Origin: an uncultured Prevotellaceae bacterium | GTDB taxonomy: Bacteria; Bacteroidota; Bacteroidia; Bacteroidales; Bacteroidaceae | Direction: 5' to 3' | Length of the DNA stretch: 6,894 nucleotides | Assembly: GCA_946413885.1 (NCBI GenBank) | Contig: CAMKMK010000122.1 | Coordinates: 1 to 6,894, forward strand | In this document: piece after piece, positions 1 through 5,692 of the stretch | How the letters are laid out: every line of letters begins with the position of its first letter | Numbering within the stretch: the first letter of the stretch is position 1 | Program-made: the position numbers and the translations under genes | The notes under the pieces: generated by a model | Seen by the model: only the letters and a program-made list of their open reading frames with translations | The model's database searches: none | Told to the model about the DNA's origin: nothing

Positions 1-163
1 GTTACGGCGTTACGTCGTGAACAAGCTCTCCCCCATCATCTATCCCGTAGCTGCCCACAGATCCGTTGGGCATCACTCTCAACTTGCCCAATCCAAGTCT
101 CGATTCGGATGCTCTCTCCTTGTTTTATTAACCAGCTGAAATCTCCCTCCGCCGCCCCATATT

Positions 164-205
164 GTTTTCGAAATTATATCTTTGATATAAAGTATTTTCG
201 AAAAC
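164..205. repeat. Long imperfect inverted repeat (hairpin) containing a TAnnTTTG box
   Basis: The left arm is GTTTTCGAAA (164-173) followed by TTATATC (174-180). The loop is TTT, and the right arm is GATATAA (184-190), a 5-base bulge AGTAT (191-195), then TTTCGAAAAC (196-205). All 17 arm positions pair apart from the bulge. TATCTTTG at 177-184 matches the Bacteroidota -7 box on the plus strand, but no -33 element lies at the right distance and no gene follows. It could be an operator-like dyad, a recombination or element end, or part of a structured RNA. Confidence 0.6.
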
Positions 206-400
206 TGCTTTTAAGGCCGCTCTGGGCGCCGATAATCCGTTTGGTGTCCTGTCGTCGTCTGCCGGGGAGTAAACGCGCTAGCGGGGCTGTAAACGCCCTT
301 GTGCGCAAATTCTCTTCCGCTTCACTCCCGCAACTTATAATTGAAGGTAAAATAACCAACGCAAACTTGTGTCCGCTGTCTTCGCTTGTTGAGGGACAAC

Positions 401-416
401 GGCTGATGTTTCAGCC
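401..416. repeat. Short perfect hairpin
   Basis: GGCTGA (401-406), a TGTT loop and TCAGCC (411-416) form a perfect 6-bp stem. No T-run follows, so it is not a standard terminator. It sits just before the two overlapping hairpins at 423-466 and may belong to the same structured unit. Confidence 0.5.
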
Positions 417-422
417 CACGTA

Positions 423-466
423 CCCTGTCTACATTCTAACGACAGGGAAAAATTTCCCTCTCGTTA
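423..466. repeat. Two overlapping, mutually exclusive hairpins (attenuator-like)
   Basis: Hairpin 1 pairs CCCTGTC (423-429) with GACAGGG (441-447) across an 11-base loop. Hairpin 2 pairs TAACGA (437-442) plus GGGAAA (445-450) with TTTCCC (453-458) plus TCGTTA (461-466), with a single 2x2 internal mismatch and an AA loop. Bases 441-447 are used by both, so the folds compete. The arrangement resembles an attenuator or riboswitch switch, but no T-tract follows and the nearest gene starts about 400 bases downstream. Pairing is seen directly; regulatory function is inference. Confidence 0.5.
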
Positions 467-603
467 CTTGTGCCCCTTCGCTTTTCGTTTCCTTGTTCTG
501 AAAAATGTTGAAAAAGATGTGATTATTTGTTATAAAGTACAAGAAAAATATTTACAACATACATCGCCATCGCCAACCCTCCACCAGTTCCTCGCGCAGA
601 TGC

Positions 604-655
604 AACGTGTTGAAAGAGGAAAGACAACACGTTCTTTCCTCGAAGACAACGTGTT
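604..655. repeat. Alternating 8-bp repeats spaced exactly 22 bp, plus nested inverted repeat
   Basis: AACGTGTT occurs at 604-611 and 648-655, and its reverse complement AACACGTT lies midway at 626-633. The starts are 22 bp apart, about two helical turns. A second dyad, GAGGAAAG (616-623) with CTTTCCTC (634-641), is interleaved with the first. The central copy can pair with either outer copy, so several folds are possible. The even spacing would also suit cooperative protein binding. No known family was recognised. Confidence 0.6.
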
Positions 656-658
656 CTT

Positions 659-708
659 CCGAGTAATCCGAGTAATCGGAATAATCCGAGTACTCCGAGT
701 AATCGGAG
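659..708. repeat. 9-bp tandem repeat with two GTAA-loop hairpins
   Basis: Five consecutive 9-base units read CCGAGTAAT (659), CCGAGTAAT (668), CGGAATAAT (677), CCGAGTACT (686) and CCGAGTAAT (695), followed by a partial CGGAG at 704-708. Because the unit resembles part of its own reverse complement, two compact hairpins arise: TCCGA-GTAA-TCGGA at 667-680 and CTCCGA-GTAA-TCGGAG at 693-708. Both have a GNRA-type tetraloop if transcribed rightward. The unit is a multiple of three, so the plus frame reads as an Arg-Val-Ile type repeat, but no credible protein surrounds it. Copy number could vary by slippage. Confidence 0.8.
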
Positions 709-786
709 ATGAGATGTTGAGTAACTTGACGAAATATGAATGTTGGTTAATAAGGCGGGGGCTAAGGTTAAATGTTGTCTTTTGTG

Positions 787-817
787 TTGCGGAGTCGATT
801 TTTTTATTGTACTTTTG
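787..817 (+). promoter_or_regulatory. Bacteroidota-type promoter for the DUF4837 gene
   Basis: TACTTTTG at 810-817 is a perfect TAnnTTTG -7 box. A GTTG/TTG -33-like element ends at 789, giving a 20-bp spacer, within the usual range for the Bacteroidota primary sigma factor. A second TTTG at 781-784 is less well spaced. Transcription would begin near 823-826, leaving a leader of about 35 bases. It is the only promoter in the window with both elements visible. Confidence 0.7.
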
Positions 818-859
818 TTGCGAATGTGATACGAGTCGAGAATTATCAGAAAACGTAAG

Positions 860-1870
860 ATGAAGATGAAAAAGAGTGTTCTGTTTTCCTTGTTCCTGGG
901 CTTGCTGATCGTGTGGGGTTGCACGGGTGAGCAGCAGGAGAAGAAGCGTGCCAGAATCGTGGCATCGAAGGGATTGCCCAGCGAGTTGCTGCTGGTGGTG
1001 GACAAGCCAGTTTGGGAGAGTGATGTGGCGGACAGCATCAAGGCGTTGGTTCAGGGGCCTGTGCCTGGCTTGCCTCAGGCAGAATCCTATTTCCGCGTGA
1101 CGCAGATCCTGAGCCAATACTACAAGCAGATTTACACGACGATGCACAGCCAACTCTTCATTCATTTGGAGAAAGGATTGAAGAAACCTGTGCTGGGAAT
1201 CTCGTACGACGTGGTGGCGCGACCCCAGATTCAGGTGACGTTGAAGGCTGGCTCGCTGGATCAGCTGAGGAATTTCCTTTCGACGCGTGGTGAGCATATC
1301 CGCAACGTGATAGAGGATGCGCAGCTGAACATGCGGCAGGCGACCCTCCAGAAGAAGTACAGCCTTCGTGTGGCAAAAGACCTGGAGGAGGTCTTGGGCC
1401 TGACGATACGGGCTCCTGAACAAATCCGTGCCACCAAGAAGGGAAAGGATTTCCTGTGGGCTGGAACAAACCTGAACGAGAAGGACCAGAATCTGGTGGT
1501 CTATACCTACCCTTGGAACGGCGAGGATGCCCTGACCCCTTGGTACTTCGCTGAGAAGCGCGACTCTGTGATGAGGCAGAACATTCCTGGCAGCGAACCT
1601 GACCAATGGATGCAGACGACGCGCGAGGAGGGCATCCCTATCCTGACGAGTGTGATGCGCGAGATGAACGGACAGACGGTGCAGGAGGTACACGGGCTGT
1701 GGGAGATGAGGAACGGCGCTTTGGGAGGTCCCTTCGTGAGTCTGTGCCACATCGATACGGCAGGGCGCAGGGTTATCACGGCTGAAGGGTTTGTCTATTC
1801 TCCCAGCACGGACAAGCGCGAGCTGGTGCGCGAGTTGGAAGCTTCGCTGAGGACACTTTCTTCTCTCTGA
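860..1870 (+). CDS. DUF4837 family lipoprotein
   Basis: This encodes a 336-residue envelope protein of unknown function. The N-terminus is a lipoprotein signal: basic residues (MKMKK), a hydrophobic stretch at about residues 6-19, and Cys21 in the context VWGC. Trp at -2 is unusual for a lipobox, but the rest fits. Family-like blocks are GLPSELLLVVD (38-48), GPVPGLPQ (66-73), KDFLWAGTN (196-204), VVYTYPW (213-219), GGPFVS (289-294) and ITAEGFVYSP (306-315), ending in a helical tail with KRELVRELEASL. These were recalled as typical of the Bacteroidota DUF4837 family, not searched. ATG 860 suits the promoter at 787-817; ATG 866 (Met3) would give the same lipoprotein. The DUF1573 gene follows after an 82-bp gap that has its own -7 box. 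Expected location is a periplasm-facing lipid anchor. No catalytic motif is apparent. Confidence 0.87.
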   Translation: MKMKKSVLFSLFLGLLIVWGCTGEQQEKKRARIVASKGLPSELLLVVDKPVWESDVADSIKALVQGPVPGLPQAESYFRVTQILSQYYKQIYTTMHSQLFIHLEKGLKKPVLGISYDVVARPQIQVTLKAGSLDQLRNFLSTRGEHIRNVIEDAQLNMRQATLQKKYSLRVAKDLEEVLGLTIRAPEQIRATKKGKDFLWAGTNLNEKDQNLVVYTYPWNGEDALTPWYFAEKRDSVMRQNIPGSEPDQWMQTTREEGIPILTSVMREMNGQTVQEVHGLWEMRNGALGGPFVSLCHIDTAGRRVITAEGFVYSPSTDKRELVRELEASLRTLSSL

Positions 1871-1917
1871 TTCGAAGAAAAACATCGCATCATGCCGGAT
1901 ATTTCTGCAAAAAGTAG

Positions 1918-1925
1918 TATCTTTG
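1918..1925 (+). promoter_or_regulatory. -7 promoter box for the DUF1573 gene
   Basis: TATCTTTG is a perfect TAnnTTTG match in the gap after the DUF4837 stop. No clear -33 element lies 19-21 bp upstream. Initiation near 1931-1934 would leave a leader of only about 20 bases before ATG 1953. The box contains the TTG at 1923 that otherwise could be read as a start, which argues against that start. Confidence 0.55.
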
Positions 1926-1952
1926 CCCTTTGAATGGATAGAGACGCATCGG

Positions 1953-3026
1953 ATGAGACATAAAATATACCTCTTTCTTATAGCGTGGATGGCAGTGACT
2001 TTTGCCACGATGGCTCAGCCCCGCTTTGTCGCTGACCAGGAGATCATGAAACTGGGTGAGGTGCAGTTCCAGACACCCAGGAACATCACTTTCGGATTCA
2101 CCAACAAGGGCAACAAGTCCCTGAAGATCAAGGAGGTGAAGCCCTCCTGTGGATGCACCACAGCGAAGTATCCCACAGAAGACATCAAGGCTGGCGAGCA
2201 TGGTCAGATTGTGGTCACCTATGATGCTGGTATCTTGGGGACTTTCCACAAGGAGCTGGCTGTCTATACCAACTATCAGGAGGAACCTTTCTACCTGACG
2301 ATGCAGGGCACGGTGGTGAGAGAGGTGCAGGACTGGAGCGGGGAGTATCCCATCGACCTGGGCAACGTGAGCCTGCTCTCGAACCACATCGAGTTTGACA
2401 ACGTGAACAAGGGTGACCGCCCTGTGGCAGAGCTGCGACTGGTGAACACAGAGCATACGGCTTTCAAGCCTGAGCTGATGCACCTGCCTCCCTACCTGAC
2501 GGCACAGGCTGTACCTGAGAATATCCCAGCAGGCAAGCCAGGCGTGATCTATCTGACGTTAGACAGCGAGAAACTGGCGGACTATGGCCTGACGCAGACC
2601 AACATCTATCTGGCACGCTACCTGGGCGACAAGGTGAGTGAGACGAACGAAATCCTCGTGTCGGCTGTTTTGCTGCCTGATTTCAGCAACCTGACGCAGG
2701 ATCAGCTCGCCAATGCGCCTGCCTTGGAACTCTCCAGCGCACACATCGATATGGGGAAGATGGGGAACAAGAAGAAACTGACGGAAACGGTGATGGTAAC
2801 CAATACGGGTAAGTCCACGCTGGAAATCAAGAAGGTACAGGTCTTCAACAAGGCTCTAACCGTCTCGCTGAGCAATCGTACGCTGGCTCCAGGCAAGAGT
2901 GCCAAGCTGAAGGTTTCGGCTGTGGCAAACTACATGAAGCAAGCCAAGAGCAGGCCTCGCGTGCTGCTGATTTCCGATGACCCCCGCAACCCCTTGCAAA
3001 CCATCAATGTGGACGTGGAAGAGTAG
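1953..3026 (+). CDS. Exported DUF1573 domain protein
   Basis: This encodes a 357-residue secreted protein of unknown function. It has an N-terminal signal peptide (MRHKIYLFLIAWMAVTF, then ATMA with predicted cleavage before Gln22). The first Ig/ASH-like module at about 28-120 carries the DUF1573 hallmark: FGFTNKGNKSLKIKEV followed by SCGCT (Cys66, Cys68), then an AGEHGQIVVTYD strand and a closing strand LTMQGTV. A degenerate middle module (about 130-240) lacks the cysteines. A third module (about 258-356) repeats the pattern with MVTNTGKSTLEIKKV, LAPGKSAKLKV and a final ISDDPRNP block. The frame can be opened at TTG 1923, but that codon lies inside the promoter and would mask the signal peptide, so ATG 1953 is chosen. 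meaB follows after 44 bp with no visible promoter, so the two are probably co-transcribed. The paired cysteines could be a redox or metal site, which is inference. Confidence 0.9.
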   Translation: MRHKIYLFLIAWMAVTFATMAQPRFVADQEIMKLGEVQFQTPRNITFGFTNKGNKSLKIKEVKPSCGCTTAKYPTEDIKAGEHGQIVVTYDAGILGTFHKELAVYTNYQEEPFYLTMQGTVVREVQDWSGEYPIDLGNVSLLSNHIEFDNVNKGDRPVAELRLVNTEHTAFKPELMHLPPYLTAQAVPENIPAGKPGVIYLTLDSEKLADYGLTQTNIYLARYLGDKVSETNEILVSAVLLPDFSNLTQDQLANAPALELSSAHIDMGKMGNKKKLTETVMVTNTGKSTLEIKKVQVFNKALTVSLSNRTLAPGKSAKLKVSAVANYMKQAKSRPRVLLISDDPRNPLQTINVDVEE

Positions 3027-3070
3027 AAGACGGCGACTGACAACGATTATCCTGAGAACAAAAATCATAC

Positions 3071-4168
3071 ATGGAACACCCAGAAAACAACGAAGAATAC
3101 AAAGGCTTGACCGTGAATAGCGGCGTGGGACCCGTAAGCATCGTGAATCCCTATCTGAAGCATGGCCGCTTTGCCCGCAAGAAACTGTCCGCAGCAGACT
3201 ACGTGGAAGGCATCCTGAAGGGAAACGTCAGCATCCTGGGTCAGGCTGTCACGCTGGTGGAGAGTACAGTCCCTGAGCACCATCAGATGGCACAGGAAGT
3301 GATAGAGAAATGCTTGCCCTACAGCGGCAACAGCGTGCGCATTGGCATCAGTGGCGTTCCAGGAGCAGGCAAGAGCACCAGCATCGACGAGTTTGGCATC
3401 CATGTGCTGAAGAAGTATGGAGGCCGTCTGGCTGTCCTGGCCATCGATCCCAGCAGCGAGTTGACGAAAGGGAGCATCCTGGGCGACAAGACGCGCATGG
3501 AGAAGTTGAGCGTGCATCCTGATTCCTTCATCCGTCCCAGTCCCTCAGCTGGCAGTTTGGGAGGTGTGGCACGCAAGACGCGCGAGACGATCATCCTGTG
3601 TGAGGCGGCAGGATTCGACAAGATTTTCGTGGAGACCGTTGGAGTAGGGCAGAGCGAGACAGCTTGCCATTCGATGGTGGACTTCTTCTTGCTGATCCAA
3701 TTGGCTGGGACAGGCGATGAACTGCAGGGCATCAAGCGTGGTATCATGGAGATGGCTGACGGAATCATCATAAACAAGTGTGACGGCAACAACGTGGAGA
3801 AATGCAAATTGGCTGCCACGCAGTTCCGCAACGCTTTGCATCTCTTCCCCATGCCTGAGAGTGGCTGGTTGCCCAAGGTGTTGACTTACAGTGGTTTCTA
3901 CGGCTACGGCATCGAAGAAGTGTGGAATATGGTGTACGAGTACATCGATTTCGTGAAGAAGAACGGCTACTTCGACTACAGGCGTGCTGAGCAGGCGAAA
4001 TACTGGATGTACGAGAGCATTAATGAACAGCTAAGGAGAAGTTTCTACGACAATCCCACCATCAAGGACATGCTGCAGGCGATGGAGAAGAGTGTGCTGG
4101 AAGGGCACAAGACTTCATTCGTGGCTGCCAAGCAACTCCTCGATTCTTACTTTGCACTCCTCCATTAA
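3071..4168 (+). CDS. meaB: Methylmalonyl-CoA mutase-associated GTPase MeaB (ArgK family)
   Basis: This is a cytoplasmic G3E-class P-loop GTPase that chaperones adenosylcobalamin-dependent methylmalonyl-CoA mutase, gating cofactor loading and protecting the enzyme from inactivation. In Bacteroidales the mutase serves the succinate-propionate route. The 365-residue protein shows an N-terminal helical region (1-85), Walker A GVPGAGKST (95-103), the DPSS segment (126-129), GSILGDKTRM (134-143), the switch/Walker B-like ETVGVGQSE (188-196) and the base-specificity motif NKCD (235-238, usually NKAD). A C-terminal helical dimerisation arm follows. Length and motif order are normal for the family. 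No mutA/mutB gene is in view, so the partner must be encoded elsewhere. The last 54 bases overlap the 3' end of ispH on the opposite strand. No own promoter is seen; it is probably read from the DUF1573 or DUF4837 promoter. Confidence 0.95.
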   Translation: MEHPENNEEYKGLTVNSGVGPVSIVNPYLKHGRFARKKLSAADYVEGILKGNVSILGQAVTLVESTVPEHHQMAQEVIEKCLPYSGNSVRIGISGVPGAGKSTSIDEFGIHVLKKYGGRLAVLAIDPSSELTKGSILGDKTRMEKLSVHPDSFIRPSPSAGSLGGVARKTRETIILCEAAGFDKIFVETVGVGQSETACHSMVDFFLLIQLAGTGDELQGIKRGIMEMADGIIINKCDGNNVEKCKLAATQFRNALHLFPMPESGWLPKVLTYSGFYGYGIEEVWNMVYEYIDFVKKNGYFDYRRAEQAKYWMYESINEQLRRSFYDNPTIKDMLQAMEKSVLEGHKTSFVAAKQLLDSYFALLH

Positions 4169-4987
4169 CCACTTGGGAGTGGAGGTTGCCCCACAGATTC
4201 CAACGGATTTGCAGTCATTCAGCCAGTTGAGTTCTATCTCGCTGGCTGAGTCTATCATGTAGGAACGTGGGTTCGCACTCCTGCACTCATCGAACAGCAT
4301 GCGTCCGTTGCTGCTCTTTTGTCCACACACGAAGAGGATGACATCGTGTCTGGTGGCAAACTTGCGGATGTTGGGCATGCGGTTGGCAACCTGGCGGCAT
4401 ATAGTGTCGTAGTAGGTAAAGGTGGCGTTGGGACTGATATGCTCGCGGATGTAGTCCACTATCTTGCGGAACCCATCCAGGGGTTTTGTCGTCTGAGAAT
4501 AGAGACAAATGTCGTGGCTGAAATCGAGTCGTGTAACCTCCTCAGGTGTCTCGATGACGATGGCTGTACCATTGGTTTGTCCTACCAGTCCCAGCACTTC
4601 AGCATGACCGTTCTTGCCAAAGATGACGATCTGCTTGCGATGCTGCTTGTCAGCATCATATTCCCGCTTGATGCGTTCCTGCAGGTGAAGCACAACGGGA
4701 CAGGTGGCATCGATGATGTCAATCTGGTTCTGCCTTGCCTGTTGGTACGTGCTGGGAGGCTCACCATGAGCGCGAAGGAGAACCTTGGCGTTGTGGAGTT
4801 GCAGGAACTGCTCGTGGTCAATGGTCTGCAGTCCCAGTTGAAGGAGACGGTTGCACTCTTGGCCGTTGTGAACGATATCGCCCAAGCAGTAGAGTTTCTC
4901 CCCGTTTGCCAGTTCCTCTTCGGCTTTCCCAATGGCTCGAGTCACGCCAAAACAGAATCCGCTGCCCTGATCAATCTCGATTGTCAT
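4115..4987 (-). CDS. ispH: 4-hydroxy-3-methylbut-2-enyl diphosphate reductase (IspH/LytB)
   Basis: This catalyses the last step of the MEP isoprenoid pathway, reductive dehydroxylation of HMBPP to IPP and DMAPP, using a 4Fe-4S cluster in the cytoplasm. The 290-residue length is typical of Bacteroidales IspH. The three cluster cysteines are Cys12 (SGFCFGV), Cys96 (DATCPV) and Cys197 (YDTIC), the same numbers as in the E. coli enzyme. Substrate-site residues are also visible: His40 (IVHNG), His74 (RAHGEPP), His128 and the proton-donor Glu130 in GHAEVLG, Thr166/167 (QTT), Ser225 and Asn227 (SSNG), and Ser269 (ATSTP). The start codon overlaps the cmk stop as ATGA, suggesting translational coupling. 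The C-terminus runs 54 bases into the end of meaB on the other strand, and no terminator is evident. Confidence 0.97.
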   Translation of the reverse strand: MTIEIDQGSGFCFGVTRAIGKAEEELANGEKLYCLGDIVHNGQECNRLLQLGLQTIDHEQFLQLHNAKVLLRAHGEPPSTYQQARQNQIDIIDATCPVVLHLQERIKREYDADKQHRKQIVIFGKNGHAEVLGLVGQTNGTAIVIETPEEVTRLDFSHDICLYSQTTKPLDGFRKIVDYIREHISPNATFTYYDTICRQVANRMPNIRKFATRHDVILFVCGQKSSNGRMLFDECRSANPRSYMIDSASEIELNWLNDCKSVGICGATSTPKWLMEECKVRIEELLGSHE

Positions 4988-5676
4988 GCTTCGCTGGCGG
5001 CTTTCTCGTAAGCGTTATACAACCATTCGTTCTGCTCAGGGATGGTCATCTGGCTATTGTCGAGCACAATGGCATCAGGTGCCTGCTTCAAGGGAGCAAT
5101 CTCGCGTGTGGAATCAATACGATCGCGCTCCTGCACGTTGAATAGAATCTCCTCGAAGTTGCATTCCTCCCCCTTCGCTGTCAGTTCGTCAAAGCGTCGC
5201 TGGGCACGTACCTCTGCGCTGGCAGTCACGAAGACCTTAAGCTCAGCATCAGGGAAAACAACCGTTCCTATGTCGCGTCCGTCCATCACGACTCCTTTTG
5301 CCTTGCCCATCTCGCGCTGCTGGTCCACCATAGCCTCACGCACAAAGCCAATGGTGGCAATGGGGCTGACGTAATTGGAAACCTCCATCGTGCGGATCTT
5401 CTTCTCCACGCATCTGCCGTTCAGATACGTGTCTGGGCGACCTGTCTCAGGATTGAAGACAAAGGAAATCCTGATCTTCTTCATCTGGTTGCGCAGCGCC
5501 TCCTCATCGATTCCCTGCTCTGTGATAATGCCGTGACGGAGGCTATAGAGGGTGACGGCGCGATACATGGCTCCCGTATCGATATAGACATAGCCAATCT
5601 TCTTGGCCAAATCCTTTGCCATCGTGCTTTTGCCACACGATGAAAAGCCGTCAATGGCTATCGTAATCTTTCTCAT
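4984..5676 (-). CDS. cmk: Cytidylate kinase (CMP/dCMP kinase)
   Basis: This phosphorylates CMP and dCMP with ATP in the cytoplasm, recycling pyrimidine nucleotides. The 230-residue length is normal. Seen in order: Walker A GFSSCGKST (10-18), the CMP-binding DTGAMYRAVT (33-42), the MDGRDIGTVVFP block (131-142), the lid arginines around AQRRFDE (158-164) and the RDRIDSTREIAPL segment (184-196) with the conserved Arg/Asp residues. The frame is open upstream to 5808, but that extension is antisense-free read-through of porQ sequence and lacks similarity, whereas ATG 5676 places the P-loop at the standard distance. The gene lies 16 bp after the porQ stop and overlaps ispH by 4 bp, so the three form one transcription unit. 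Confidence 0.97.
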   Translation of the reverse strand: MRKITIAIDGFSSCGKSTMAKDLAKKIGYVYIDTGAMYRAVTLYSLRHGIITEQGIDEEALRNQMKKIRISFVFNPETGRPDTYLNGRCVEKKIRTMEVSNYVSPIATIGFVREAMVDQQREMGKAKGVVMDGRDIGTVVFPDAELKVFVTASAEVRAQRRFDELTAKGEECNFEEILFNVQERDRIDSTREIAPLKQAPDAIVLDNSQMTIPEQNEWLYNAYEKAASEA

Positions 5677-5692
5677 ATTATAATATGGTATC

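Larger units (their letters stand above)
1..786. other. Gene-free, repeat-rich region upstream of the DUF4837 gene
   Basis: No recognisable protein, tRNA or rRNA was found on either strand. Open frames exist, but their translations are low-complexity or Arg/Ser/Leu-rich without family motifs, use TTG starts or run through repeats. The first ~130 bases have codon-like composition in two frames: plus frame 2, open from the edge to a TGA at 137-139, and a minus frame ending in TAA at 4-2 with an in-frame ATG at 73. Either could be the tail of a gene or element truncated by the window edge, but neither can be assigned. From about 160 on, the stretch is dominated by inverted and tandem repeats listed separately. 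It may hold a non-coding RNA or a decayed mobile-element remnant; nothing visible decides which. Confidence 0.6.

Noticed and set aside
177..184. Promoter driving a gene at about 200
   Set aside because: The TATCTTTG box has no -33 element and no plausible coding region follows, so it is reported only as part of the inverted repeat.
109..501. 130-codon plus-strand open frame
   Set aside because: The translation has no recognisable domain and runs across two inverted repeats; no promoter at suitable spacing or homologous block supports it.
604..708. CRISPR array
   Set aside because: The units are 9 bp or alternate at 22 bp without unique spacers, and no cas gene is present.
468..863. 131-codon plus-strand open frame overlapping the DUF4837 start by ATGA
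   Set aside because: It needs a TTG start, reads the 9-bp repeat as an Arg-Val-Ile repeat, and contains the DUF4837 promoter within it.
530..2008. Long open frame of 492 codons on the minus strand
   Set aside because: It is antisense to the DUF4837 gene, runs through the tandem repeat, is rich in Arg/His/Gln/Leu with no family motif, and its 5' end overlaps the DUF1573 start. It is a shadow of GC-biased codons on the other strand.
4159..4185. Hairpin at the meaB stop as a bidirectional terminator
   Set aside because: The stem is only 6 bp with a 15-base loop and is not followed by a T-run in either direction.
4319..5011. 230-codon plus-strand open frame
   Set aside because: It is antisense to ispH, which has all cluster cysteines and active-site residues; the plus-strand product shows no family features.
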